Positions 24,174 through 45,001 of a stretch of DNA of 64,000 nt are shown piece after piece. A program made the position numbers and the translations under genes. The stretch comes from Linum tenue. Its lineage: Eukaryota; Streptophyta; Magnoliopsida; Malpighiales; Linaceae. The stretch spans positions 8,841,467-8,905,466 of the forward strand of contig CAMGYJ010000010.1 in assembly GCA_946122785.1 (NCBI GenBank), read 5' to 3'. Numbering within the stretch: the first letter of the stretch is position 1; each line of letters opens with the position of its first letter. The notes beneath the pieces are model-generated. The model was given only the letters and a program-made list of their open reading frames with translations. It did no database searches and had not been told where the DNA came from.

Positions 24174-24509
24174 ATGGCAATCATCGCCGCTGCGGGAGGT
24201 GAAAGTCGTGGTGGAGACGTGAAGGTGGTGCTCATCGACACGCGTTACGTGGTGACCGAGCCCGAGAGCTTCAAGTCGGTGGTTCAGAGGCTCACGGGAA
24301 AGGATTCCTGTGTTTCTTGGATCCAAGAAGAGGCGTCTTTCACCGCCGCTACAAACCGAAAGAGGCCGACTACCTCCGCCGTCGTCGGCGGCAATGGAAG
24401 TTCCGGAGATGGGCGTTTTTCGAAAGGAATGTCGTTCAAGGAATTGGACCGGATGATGCTAGAGTTACCTGCGGCGGAGGAGCTGCGTCAATTGTGGAGC
24501 CAAGTATAA
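24174..24509 (+). CDS. VQ-motif protein, small WRKY-partner regulator
   Basis: Single-exon gene of 111 residues starting at ATG 24174 (MAIIAAAGGES). The VQ motif is FKSVVQRLTGKD at about residues 34-45, preceded by VKVVLIDTRYVVTEP, a layout typical of small plant VQ proteins related to Arabidopsis VQ1/VQ10. The middle is Ser/Gly/Thr-rich and probably disordered. The C-terminus is an acidic amphipathic stretch (FKELDRMMLELPAAEELRQL). VQ proteins bind WRKY transcription factors in the nucleus and adjust stress and defence transcription. They are commonly intronless and short, as here. No frame break is seen. Confidence 0.92.
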   Translation: MAIIAAAGGESRGGDVKVVLIDTRYVVTEPESFKSVVQRLTGKDSCVSWIQEEASFTAATNRKRPTTSAVVGGNGSSGDGRFSKGMSFKELDRMMLELPAAEELRQLWSQV

Positions 24510-24840
24510 CTTAACTTAATAGTTGTTTGTAGTTTAGCGTTGAAGCTTTTGTGTATATGAAACGGCAACGTTTTTGTGTCGTGGGTCATCATGAATATAT
24601 ACGTTCCTTCATTTTTTTTATACTAATTAAAATTTTACTCCTGCCTGTTTTCAGCCATGGAAATGAATATTAAATCCCTAGTGAACCATAGGTACACGTG
24701 GGAAATGGGATAATCAAAAGAAAATGGTCAACTGTGAGATCTTTGATTCCCTTGTTTGACCGCTGACTTTGCACCTAACACCAAATTAAGAATCATTTCT
24801 CATTATGAAACGGCAATGAGAGGTTTCCCACCAATTGTCA

Positions 24841-26264
24841 GGAAAAAAATTTCTAAAATACACATGTAATTAAAAAAAAAATTCTATGCATGTTTGACAT
24901 TCACCTTCTTTATCAAACGCAGTAAAGATGTTCCCCGCGTTCGGGAAACACGGTGAAATTATCGTCGTCCAATCCCCGCTTGAAACAAAAGCGGTGAAGG
25001 ATTTCCCGCCCTAGTTACCAATAGGCAAAGTATCACTTCACCGCGTTTGGCCAAAGCGGTGAAGATTCACTGCGCTAGGTTACAACGGTGAATAATTGCC
25101 ACGTTTTCCACCTCTGGTATGTGAATAATTAGGTCACAACCACCTCACATTCACCGCCTTCGAGCAACACGGGGAATGCCTTCACCGCTTTAGACAACGG
25201 CGGTGAATGCACTCTGTTTGTCAAATAAATATCTCGTCCCACGTAGCTGCTGCTGAAAATCGTCCAAATCATCCAAGTGGTTTAGTAGTTATATGTATCT
25301 ATTTAATGAATTACTGTTAATGGCAAATATAAGTAGTTAGCGATATTTAGATTAATTATGGTATATGATTGAAGTGTCTCACCATACCCAATCTCGTCCT
25401 CTCTAGATACAGCGAGAGTCGATCATGCCAAGCGTGCAAGTTTGTGGTCCCTCTATGAATGACGGGGAGAAGTGATTCCTACAAAAAACACCAAGTTGTT
25501 AGTCAAAGGAAAGCAAAATAAAATATTTTAAAAGAATGAAATAATTTACAATAAAGGATATACAATTACGGATCGTATATCTCGATACCCATCTATAAAA
25601 AAATGCAATGAAATCATATTGTTTTGTTTACAAAAAATAAATCACAAAAGGGTTACCAAGAGCGTACTCGAAGAGCCTCTTTGTCCATTTTGTGGTGGAA
25701 GCCAGACAGAGGTTCAACGGGTTTTTACAGGGGAGGCCTTTAGGATATAACTCTAGGAATTCTTTCTGATGAGGAAGACCGGACTTAGCCGCAACCACAG
25801 AGCATACTTAGAACGAAACTAGAATCCGGGAGGAAAATCAGAATCCGCGCCTCACTTCATCCGACGGCAGCGGTGAAGGAGCGAGGCGAGGCGGATCGCT
25901 AATGTGGACAGCAGGGCGTTCCCCGCGTTTTTCCACGTCAGCAATCCGCGTTCCCCAACCCTTCACCGCAGCCGTTCGATGCGGTGAAATATTTCCTGCT
26001 GTAAACGGATGCGGTGAAATATTCCCTGCTGTAAACGACCGCGGTGATTTTATCCCCTCATTTTATTACAACGGTGATGCATTCACCATTTTTGTTTAAA
26101 GAGGTGATTGAATCACCATTATTGTCTTCGGCGGTAATGATATTCACTGCGTTTGACAAAGGCTGTGAATGTCAAACATGTGTACTTTGTGGGGGGAAAA
26201 ATATATAACTTACGTACTTTTGGGGGGGAAATTAATTGCATGTGTATTTTGAGATTTTTCCCCC
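24841..26264. mobile_element. Non-autonomous Mutator-like element with palindromic CGGTGAA units
   Basis: Ends are inverted: GGAAAAAAATTTCTAAAATACACATG on the left and GGGGAAAAATCTCAAAATACACATG read from the right. A near-exact 9-bp duplication (CAATTGTCA at 24832-24840, CAATTGCCA at 26265-26273) fits Mutator-like elements. Both arms consist of degenerate units alternating CACCGC and GCGGTGAA, which are themselves inverted repeats. A 30-bp unit (GCGGTGAAATATT, CTGCTGTAAACG) is duplicated at about 25977-26036. The middle (25260-25880) shows no gene. It could fold into a long imperfect hairpin. The same terminal family appears at 53552. Confidence 0.72.
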
Positions 26265-26456
26265 CAATTGCCAAGAGGCCATTCCTATTTGTTTGCTTAT
26301 TTTTGGTACTTGAGATGACCAGTACTTCTCCTAGTTATAGTTGTATAAAACATAACCCTATCTCGATAATCCATTTGGTCAACTGGCTAGCTCTAACTAC
26401 AACATCCCAATCGAAGGTCAAATTTAACCAACGAAAGTGCTAGCTATTATACTGGG

Positions 26457-28340
26457 ATGATGTTGCCCAAGATTAACCATACTATTATAGCTCGGATACC
26501 AAAAGTGAAGACGTCGACTTCCCCAAAAGAATTCAGACCAATTAGGTTGTGCAACGTCATCTATAAATTGGTGTCGAAAGTGCTAGCTAATCGGCTGAAG
26601 ACTCTACTTCACAAACTGTTCTCCCCTGCTCAATCTGCGTTTGTTCCTGGTAGATTCATAATGATAATGTCATTGCGGCTTTTGAATGCTTCCATACGAT
26701 GACAAGAAGACAAAGGGCAAGGTGGGATGCTTGGCTACGAAGATTGGCATGGCGAAGGCCTATGACAAGGTAGAGTGGTACTTCCTCGAGAAACTCATGC
26801 TTAAAATGGGGTTTGCGAATAGATGGGTGAAGCTGATAATGATGTGTGTTACGTCGGTCTCCTATTCGGTGCTTGTTTATGGCCATCAATTGCGGTTTTC
26901 AGGTCGGGTCGGGGAATTTGGCTGGGAGACCCGTTATCACCGTACCTCTTCCTTCTCAGTGCGGAGGGTCTTTCAGACTATACTTCGTCGCCCAAAGCCC
27001 AAAAGCGCCTGCTTGGTTTTCAATCGGCTCACGGGCACCGGAAGTCTCTCACCTGTTCTTTGCTGATGATAGTATATTTTTTTACCAGAGCCACTACTCA
27101 AGCTAGTTTGGAGCTAGAAAAGGAATCTATCGGATTATGAAAGGGAATCGGGACAGTTAGTGAGTTTCTAGAAGTCAGAAGTATCATTAAGCTCCAATGT
27201 GAAGCTGCAATGCAGGTTATAGATCAGCGATATCTTTGGTATGAAGCTAGTTTAAACCATGATAAATATCTTGGCCTGGATACAATTGTTGGCGTTCAAA
27301 GAATGAGTTGTTTACTGAGCTCGTAGAACGAGTTCGAAAGAAGTTGAAGGGTTGGAAGGAGAAGACACTATCAGTGGCAGCCAGATAGATTTTAATAAAA
27401 TTCGTGGCCCAGAATCAACTATCTTATCATATGTCGGTCTTCAGGGTGTCAGAGGGAGTTATCGACGAGGTTCATATCCTGGTTATGCAATTTTGGTGGG
27501 CGAGGCAAAGAACGACGAGCACATTGGATTAGTCAGGAAAAACTCCTTATGCCGAAGGATGAAGGAGGTATGGGCTTTCGGGACCTCTGAGGCTTGAATG
27601 TGTACCTGCTAGCAAAACAGCTATGGTGACTACACCAGAACCCAGAATCACTCATTGCCCATATTTTCAAGGCCAAATAACATAAGAACGATTCTCTATT
27701 GGAGGCAAGCGTGGGATATCGGCGGAGTTTTTTCTGGCACAGTCTTCTTAGCGTGCAGGACTTCCTCTGCGAAGTTCTTCCTCGAGGAATATCTCCGGCA
27801 CCAGGTGAAGGACATAACCGAGTCAGCAACCGCTGCACAAAGACAATGGAGGAAGCCGGCGGCGGGCCGAGTTGTAGTCAATACAAACGCAGGACAAGTT
27901 CAAGGAGGAGGCACGAGGCTAGGAGTTGTCATTTGCAACTCGAAAGGGAAGGTTGTGCTTGCAGCTGCTAGGTGAGTGCGAGGAAATTTCCAGCCCAAGA
28001 TGGCGAAGGTTGTTGCGGCGGAAATGGTTGTGCAACTCACCACACAATTTGAGCTCCCGAACCTATCCATGGGGGATTGACAGTTCATCTCTAGTTCAGA
28101 AACTCCATAACCCGAACACCCTTCGTTCTGAGCTGGGTGTGGTGTGTAGGAACATCCGGCGACTTTTGCTTGCTTCTGGAGACAGGGACTAGCATCATAT
28201 TCGACACGAAGCAAATGAGACAGCGCACATAATGGCACACACGAAAACACGGTGGGGTGAAATTGTGATTGTTTGATAGGCCGCCTATTTATTTGGTTAA
28301 TCATGTTCAATTAGATCTTGTAACAACAATGTAAAAAAAA
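26457..28340 (+). mobile_element. Degenerate LINE remnant (RT and RNase H)
   Basis: Pieces in shifting frames read as L1-type ORF2. RT is seen as EFRPIRLCNVIYKLVSKVLA and SAFVPGRFI at 26540-26660, AKAYDKVEWYFLEKLMLKMG at 26750-26815, GDPLSPYLFLLSAEGLSD and LFFADDSIFF at 26930-27085. A C-terminal RNase H with VVNTNAG follows at 27860-28260. A short A-run at 28333-28340 may be the tail. Many frameshifts and stops make it long dead. No target duplication was found. Confidence 0.85.
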
Positions 28341-28709
28341 TCCAGCCAAATTTGTCCTTTATTCATGAAAATCATATCATATTTGTTTTTAAGAAAAAGT
28401 GGGGCTTTATTTATCTATCTATGCAAAGTTGGAACCATTGAGGTATTTACCCTCAACAAATTCACATAAACTTAAATATTGATTTAATCCATCACAACCC
28501 TAGCTGATTCAAATCAAATATTGATTCCATCCATCACTCTAGAATTAAATATTGAGGCTAACAGTGCCATTATCTAAAAAATCTTAAAAATTGGTTCGAT
28601 GAACCTAAATATGATCGAAATGTTGGTTTCAAATTGAAATTTCCAGGCCGGCCACTAGGTTGTGAAGGGCATATGTTTTGTTCTTGCTCGGCCAATTTTC
28701 AATTCGGTT
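28341..28709. other. Spacer between two LINEs
   Basis: AT-rich sequence with a local near-duplication (AAATATTGATTTAATCCATCAC and ATTGATTCCATCCATCAC, about 28470-28540). No gene or complete repeat is recognised. Confidence 0.5.
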
Positions 28710-29007
28710 AAACAACAATAGATAATTCCCGTAGGAGACCTGCGCAGGAAATTTAAAAAAAAAATGTTCCCAATTCTCCCTCCTCTCTCCCCACGTCGGG
28801 CGAGTGGGTAGGGCTCTTCGCCTCCGTGCGACAATGGCGATAACCGCCTCCGGCTACGTGCTCCGTCGGATCCGGCTTTCAGTCGTCGGAGAAAGGATAA
28901 AAGGGGATCCCTCGTACGATTACTCTGCTCCACACAACTCTTACTTGCTGAATCTGCTTTCCCCCTTCTGCATAAACCCTCAATTGTTATTAGCTTCCCC
29001 GGTTACG

Positions 29008-30054
29008 ATGGCGGCAGTTCAATTCAACGATGCCGATGTAGCGGTGGGTGCCCTGCGAATTGACCGAACTTTGATTGGTCGGCTCTGTGGCCCGCTCCCC
29101 TCGATTTCTACTCTGAGATCGATTGTTGGCCGAGTTTGGAAGTGCGATTTCTCAGTTGCGGTGGTGGAATGGGATCTCCTCCAGTTCGTCCTCCCGGATT
29201 CTGAGACTGCCCAGCGAATCCTCTCCGGAACTCCATGGATCTTTGAAAAGTTCCTCATTCATGTGCGAAAGTGGGAAACGCCGACGACTGAATTGGCGGC
29301 TGCTCTTCTCAAGGTTCCCTTGGGGGCACAATTCTGGGGAGTTCCATTTTACTGCTGTACTGAGAAGCTCGGGTCTCTCATGGGAACGGCCTTAGGACCG
29401 GCGGAGGAAGCTACCATCCACCGGTCGGTGTCTTCTGGCGGGCTCTACATCAGATCCAAGGTCTCCCTGGATGTGAACCTGCTTCTCCCTGATGAAGTTT
29501 CTGCTTCCCACGAAGACCCTTCCAAAGGATGCTTCAAGGTCAAAGTGAAATTTGAGTCCCTCCCCCAGTTCTGCTTCTTGTGTGGGGTGATTGGGCATGT
29601 GAACAGATTCTGGCCCTAAAAGGATGAACTTGCTGTGCAGCCCCCAAGATATGGGAAACACCTGGTGGCGAGCGAATTTTGGCCTCGGGTGCGTGAAGAC
29701 ACGTTGGCGCGCCGACGTAAGCTCTTTGTCTGGACCTTGGTTGGGAATAGTGCTGGCGCACGATTGGCGCTGAATGCTGGCAACATCAGACCAGTTCCAG
29801 GGTGCGCTACTGCGATTGCTCGACAGGAAATCTCTCCTCCGCAGGGGGTGGCTACTCATCTCCGGCAGCTATACATATCATCTATCCCGGGCTCTCCTAC
29901 TGAGACCCCTCAGCAAGCTGGCGACGAGATGCTCGAACATGGAGAACCAAAGGCCAAAAGGGTACGACTTGGACCCCAGGAGCAGGTGGTGGTTGCAGAT
30001 CAGGACAACAGGGTGGAGGTAGCCGGCCCTAATCGGCCCCAGGCCGATCCATGA
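29008..30054 (+). pseudogene. LINE ORF1 (DUF4283 / zinc-knuckle nucleic-acid-binding protein)
   Basis: ATG 29008 starts MAAVQFNDADVAVG. The DUF4283-type domain covers LRSIVGRVWKCDFSVAVVEW to PWIFEKFLIHVRKWE. The zinc knuckle reads CFLCGVIGHVNRFWP: the last metal ligand, normally Cys, is Trp, and a TAA stop follows at 29617-29619. The frame then continues (KDELAVQPPRYG) to 30054 with a disordered tail ending NRPQADP. In the family ORF1 binds the LINE RNA to form the retrotransposition particle. The stop removes the tail and the ligand change should disable the knuckle. Confidence 0.88.
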
Positions 30055-33000
30055 GCATCCTTGCCTGGAACTGTAGGGGCTTGGGGCGCCCCTAACAGTT
30101 CCGGTTCTTCAGGAGGTGGTCCAGCGAGACTCTCCTTTCTTGGTTTGCCTAAGTGAAACTAGGCGAGATGATGAGTTTGTTATTGATCAATTAGGTATTC
30201 TTGGCTTCCCTGAGGAGCGTGTACATAGTGCGTCTAATAACGGGAGTGGATTAGCTATTGCCTGGTCGTCTTGTTTAGGTGTCTCTGTTGCTGTTGAGTC
30301 TTCAGGTTTTTTGTTTTTAGAATGCGAGCATTCATCTCATGGACGTTTCGTTGTAGTCTTTGTTCACTTGCACTGCGATGTTGCCCCCCGGCAATTCCAA
30401 CTTAATGAAATTTCCCATTTAGTGTCGTTGTATGAGGATCCGATATTTGTGATTGGAGATTTTACCTGCTTACTGTCTAGTTCTGAAAAGTAGGGAGATC
30501 GAGTTCCAACTCCAGCAGCGCTGAGTCAACTTAGTCAATTCCTAGATGCCGGGGCTCTTCAAGACGTGGGCTTCATCAGCCCTCCGTTCACTTGGTCCAA
30601 TCGACAGTCGTATGGAGATCACATCCAAGCTAGATTGGATAGATGTTTGACTAATGCTCTTGCTCTTTCTTTGTGGCCGGAGTTGCAGGTACAGCACCTT
30701 ACAGACAGGGGGTCTGATCACCGCATGCTACTGCTGAGATTCATTCCACCAGTTGTTCGGCATGTGAGGCGATTTCATTATGATCAAAGTTGGGACTTCA
30801 ACTCAGATGTTCCCCCTCTTGTTCAATTGGCATGGCACAAACCAGTGAGTGGTACACCACTTTTCAAGATACACACCAAGCTAAAATATGTTCGCCAGGA
30901 GCTATTGGAGTGGGCCAAGGCTGGTACGACCAACTCTGCCCAAAAAATTCGGGAACTGCGTGGAGCTATTGACATTGTTCGGGACGCTGCTGCAGTTGAT
31001 TGGAATGAAATCAACAGACTAGAAAGTCAGTTATCGGAGGCATATCGACAAGAGGAGCTTTACTGGAAACAGAAGGCTCGGGTCAAATGGCTTCATGGAG
31101 GGGATGCTAATACCCACTTCTTTCATTTGACTGTGATGCAACGAAGGAGAGCCAACAATATCCCAGCTCTACGGGACAGCCAAGGCGACTTACAAACTGT
31201 TGAATCAGTAAAGGGGGAAGTTGCAGTGTCTTATTTCCATCTTTTATTCACTTCTAATGGTTTTGACCCCTCATCTTTTGTGGATAGCTTGCATCTACCT
31301 GTTAAGATTAACTCCGCAATGAATGATCAGCTTACGTCGCAGGTATCCCATTTGGAGATTAAGCAGGCTTTCTTTGGCATCGTTAAACATCAAGCCCCGG
31401 GATCAGACAGATTTACAGGCGCATTTTATCAACGGTTTTGGGACGAGATTGGATCCGAAGTTTCAGAGGCGATACTTTCTTTCTTCGGGACAGGCCACCT
31501 CCTCCATAGTGTTAATCACACCCTGCCGACCCTCATTCCAAAAGTCGCCAATGCTGATTCCATGAGGCAAATGACACCCATCGGACTCTGTCAGGTGTTG
31601 TATAAGGCTATCTCCAAGATTTTAGCCAAAAGACTAAGTAACATTCTGCCCTTAATTGTCAGTCCTTTTCAAAATGGTTTTGTGAGAGGAAGATGTACAA
31701 TTGATAATATTCTTATTGGCCAAGAAGTTATGCAGTTCCTCAAAACTAAGACTCGTGGACAGGATAAGTGGATGGCTCTCAAACTGGATATGGAAAAGGC
31801 GTATGACCGAGTGGAGTGGGAATTTCTATTTCAAGTCATGATTTCCATGGGTTTCTGTGAGAAGTGGATGATGTGGATTAAAGCATGTATCACTACAGTT
31901 CGCTTCTCGGTCCTTCTCAACGAGGCTGAGTATGGATACTTTCATCCACAACGTGGAATTCACCAGGGTGACCCTCTCTCGCCCCTGCTCTTTGCCATTT
32001 ACACTGAAGCGTTTGCTGCCAAGATCAACCAAGCGATCTCTAATTCCTCACTGCATGATCTTAAGATGCACAGGTCAGCTCCCTCACTTTCCCATTTATT
32101 CTTCGCAGATGATGCTTATCTTTTCCTTAGAGCCTCTATCCCGGAATGTGCAAATTTGCTTCAATTAGTATCCGACTTTGAGCTGTATAGTGGACAAAGG
32201 GTAAATTTACACAAGTCTGCTGTGAGTGTGAGTGGAAATGTCTCTGAGCAGGAACTTCAAGCCATTAGTGCTTACCTTGGGGTTGGGATTATGAACCCGG
32301 ATGACAAGTACCTAGGCCTCCCCTCTCAGCTGAGGAGATCGAAGTCACTGTCCTTTCAATTCATTGAGGAAGACCTGTCTGCTCGCATCCGCAGTTGGAA
32401 GACTACGGCAATGTCATTAGCGGCTAAAGAAGTGGTGATCAAAGCTATTGGGGCGGCTGGCCCGATTAATGCTATGTCGGCTTTCAGGCTACCTCAAGAA
32501 ACCTGCCGCAGGTGCAATAGTCAGTTATCCAAATTCTGGTGGGCTGGACAGGATAAGGAAAAAGGCATCCACTGGATCTCTTGGAACGCGCTATACCAGA
32601 GTAAGTTTACGGGTGGACTTGGATTTCGTGACTTTAACCGATTTAATGTTGCACTTCTAGCTAAACAGGCTTGGCGTGTACTCCACAATCAATCTAGCTG
32701 TTTAGCCCGAATGTATAGAGCAAGGTATCATCCTTAACATGAGTTCCTTCATGCTACTGTTGGCAACCGCCCTTCCTGGGCTTGGCAATGACTCTTGGAA
32801 GGGAGAATATTCTCCTACGAGGCCTGCAGTGGCAAGTCAGCGATGGATCCCAGATCCGGATTTTCCACGATCACTGGCTTCCCTCGTCTCCTCCGTCGTG
32901 CCCGGTCTTACGGCCAGGTGTGAGTTCCTATCCTATTCTTGTGTCGGAACTAATATGTCATGTGACTCATTCGTGGAATAAGGAATTGTTGGTTTCGTTA

Positions 33001-34147
33001 TTTGTGCCGGATAGTATTGCACTTATATTATCTATTCCTCTTCCTACCTCGGCTGCTACTGACCAGTTGATTTGGCACTACTCTCCGTCGGGAGTTTACA
33101 CTGTTAAGACAGGGTACCAAGTCTTATCCGCTGAACACGATCTCCAGCATCCGCCGACAGCACTACCATTTGAGACCCGATTTTGGAAGCTTCTTTGGAG
33201 TCTTCCGGTGCCACCGAAGCTGAAATTTTTCTTATGGAGGGCAGTTCGTGGCTTTCTTCCACTGCAAATTGTGTTATTTACTAAAACGCTTACCTCTGAC
33301 ACTATTTGCCCCATTTGCTCGGAGGAACCAGAATCCTTCTTCCACTTCTTTTTCACATGCAGGATTGCTCGAGGACTATAGCGACTGACGAATCTTGAGG
33401 ACAAGATAGCGGCCGTAAATGGCATGACCCCAGACGATGCGTGGAACTTTCTCTTCTTCTCCATGAACCTTTCCAAGATGGAGTTAGCGGATATGGTGTT
33501 TATTCTCTGGCGAATTTGGAAGGGCAGGTGATGGTCGGTACACGGTCATATTCAATACCTTCCCCACTCTTTTTTCCGACAGTACCAGCTGCAAGTGGAG
33601 GAGTGGAGATCAGCGGGTGAGGCAGCACCTCATCCTGCTCGCGGGAACACTATTCCCCATCCTCCCTCTGCTACCAGCTCCCTCGCTGCTGGAGTTGGAC
33701 TCCCTTCGAATGCAATCTCAGTCTTGTTTGATGGGGCGGCTAAACGACATCGAGGCGGAAGCATTGGCTTCGTAGGCTTCCATACATCAGGTAATGTCCT
33801 CTTTGCGTTTGGTAAATGGTACGAAGGGATCCATGATGCATTTGTTATGGAATATTTAGCATTAAGAGATGCCCTTCAATGGTGCCTGACCCATGATTTT
33901 GTTTTTGTCAAATTTCATGGGGACGCAACAATTAATACGGCGAATGGTGGACGGAGACTTCGCTCATGATCGAGGGGGAGCAGTGCTAGAAGACGCACGT
34001 CACTTGGCGTCCCAATTCAATTGGATCCAGTTCTGCTTTGTGTCTCGTCAACTTAATAGGGCCGCCCATCATGTGGCACAAAAAGCCCTCTCATCGAGAG
34101 TTCGACTATTGGTCGATTCCCGTGCTCTTCTTTTTGCTTCTGTATGA
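30052..34147 (+). pseudogene. LINE ORF2: endonuclease, reverse transcriptase, RNase H
   Basis: ATG 30052 overlaps the end of ORF1 and starts MSILAWNCRGLGRP; a 1-bp loss near 30092 shifts the frame. The endonuclease continues with FLVCLSETR and FVIGDF to a nonsense TAG at 30491-30493, and the same frame then runs open to 32737. Endonuclease motifs SDHRMLL and RT motifs LDMEKAYDRVEWEFLF, GIHQGDPLSPLLFAIYTEA and LFFADDAYLF (FADD catalytic box) are intact in this 723-codon block. After a stop and frameshift at 32737-32782 the zinc-binding segment (FWKLLWSLPVPPKLKFFLWR, CPICSEEPESFFHF) and RNase H (VLFDGAAKRHRGGS, HHVAQKALSS) follow to 34147. About five breaks are visible. Confidence 0.92.
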
Positions 34148-34507
34148 CTGAATTCTTTACCCCTGACTTTGGGGGGGAAAACAACAATAGATCCCTTGTA
34201 AAACTGTTATCCTTCGACCCACTACAAGGTTAGAAATTTAGATCACTAACTTTTCAAGCTTGGAGTACTAATAGACGAGAAATGATAAACTAGCATATTA
34301 CAACTTACAAGGGAAGAGATCTGCACCATAGCACCAAACCTTTATTTTGAAATTAGAATCAGTTGAAGAGCTCGACTTGAATGCTGATTAAGAACATAGT
34401 TTCAGAAACACAAATCAACGGGCAAATCATCTGGACACCTACGTACCCACACACACAGCCACACTAATTCACAAGATAAATATGTAAGGTTAAAACCATA
34501 CTTGCCC

Positions 34508-43745
<9,238 letters not shown>

Positions 43746-43960
43746 TACAGATAAAAAGATCTGAGAGCGAAAGGAGGAAGAAGAAGAAGAAGAAGAAGAA
43801 GAAGAAGGGAGATCTCTCTCTCTCTCTCTCTCCCTCCACTCTCTTTCGGACTCACTATCAGTCACTCGGCCTGTCCCGTGGCTCAATTTCGATTTGGGAT
43901 AACTGCATCTGCTCTGCTGACTGCTGAGCCTTTCACTGTTTGCTGTACTTAACGTCTTCC
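43746..43960 (-). promoter_or_regulatory. 5' UTR/promoter of the katanin-like gene with (GAA)n and (GA)n tracts
   Basis: Directly upstream of the start codon at 43745 are an about 29-bp GAA run (43779-43807; TTC on the coding strand) and a CT run (43810-43833; GA on the coding strand). Pyrimidine and GA microsatellites in leaders and core promoters are common in plant housekeeping genes. The transcript start itself cannot be located. Confidence 0.5.
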
Positions 43961-44373
43961 CGGCCAAAAAAAACAAATAAAGCAAAAATCAAAGGAAAAC
44001 CATGTGGTTAAAATATTATACCTTAAAATGGGCAAAGTACTTAAAACTAATATTTTACTTGTTGTGTCCCTTCGTGGACATCCGATAAAATATTTTACTT
44101 GTTGTGATTCTTTCTCAAGTCTCAACGACAAAATTGTGATTTGGATTTTGGACAAAGTATGAAGCGATTAGCAACTACGCCAACTACTACCCTCCGCCAA
44201 ATGGTTGACGTTTTCTGTATCAAATTTTTTAAGCATTCTCCATACAAAGATTCCATTGCAGTACCAGTTACATATATATATATTATTATTCCTATTGCCA
44301 TCTCATAAACGATACAATTCAACTTATGTCAATTTTATTGCACAATATTAATGTAGTTGAATTGCAATTCTAA
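43961..44373. other. Intergenic between the katanin-like gene and the Tourist MITE
   Basis: AT-rich DNA with a short duplication of TAAAATATTTTACTTGTTGTG (about 44043-44066 and 44086-44106). No gene is supported. Confidence 0.45.
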
Positions 44374-44726
44374 CACACCGTTGGGTACTAAATGAATCTA
44401 GAATTCATTTCGTTTTAAAATGAATTCCTGTGTAGAATTCATTGTCAAATGAATTCCTGTGTTTAGTATATGCTATTAGCGTTACAAACTTACAATCAAA
44501 TTCTTGTCGACGTTCCTTATTCTGCATGAATTGGCGCCAAATAATATATGTAGAAGTAATTTTATTAATAAATGAGAATAATTATGTTATTTTATCATAA
44601 TTGGTAAATACTTGTAGAATTCATTTGAAAATTCCATCTCAATTCCTTGGAATTACTATAACTAGTTCCAATTCCGTAGAATTCAAAATTTAGAATTGAA
44701 AATGAATTCTTTTAAATACCAAACAC

Positions 44727-44990
44727 TAAAGAATTCGATATTGGTAAAACGATAAAGACGACGCAAGGGATTTTACGTGGTTTCCCAGCTCGGTGATGAG
44801 CTGGACCAGTCCACGGAGAGCTGATGCTCTCGGCTGTTTTCTTATTCTTTTGTTTCAACTAAAGGAAGAAGAAGAGGTAGTTCGGCCGCTACAAGTTCAA
44901 GGCCTTAAATAGTCCAAGGAAAAAACAACCCTAATCCCATCACCAAGTTACGTAGGGATCAGGGGAACTAAATAATAATAAAACACAATA
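44727..44990 (-). repeat. 3' LTR of the copia element
   Basis: 264 bp. On the + strand it begins TAAAGAATTC, where the other LTR has TGAAGAATTC, and ends AACACAATA. The outer ends are thus TA and TA, not the canonical TG and CA. Confidence 0.93.
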
Positions 44991-45001
44991 CGCCCCCTCA
45001 A
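44991..45001 (-). other. Polypurine tract of the copia element
   Basis: Minus strand TTGAGGGGGCG directly precedes the 3' LTR start TATTGTG. It lies just beyond the pol stop codon at 44998. Confidence 0.8.

Larger units (their letters stand above)
28724..34178 (+). mobile_element. Nearly full-length LINE (plant L1-type) with 14-bp target duplication
   Basis: The exact direct repeat AAACAACAATAGAT lies at 28710-28723 and 34179-34192, so the insert is about 5455 bp. It holds a 5' UTR, ORF1 (DUF4283 plus zinc knuckle) and ORF2 (endonuclease, RT, zinc-binding segment, RNase H) in the order usual for plant L1s. The 3' end is GGGGGGG with almost no A-tail. Several point breaks have inactivated both ORFs. 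It lies about 315 bp downstream of the katanin-like gene stop codon. Confidence 0.93.

Noticed and set aside
26418..26590. CGAAAGTGCTAGCTA twice, 150 bp apart, as a possible LINE target duplication
   Set aside because: The second copy is inside the RT coding sequence (KVLA), so it is a chance or local match, not a flank.
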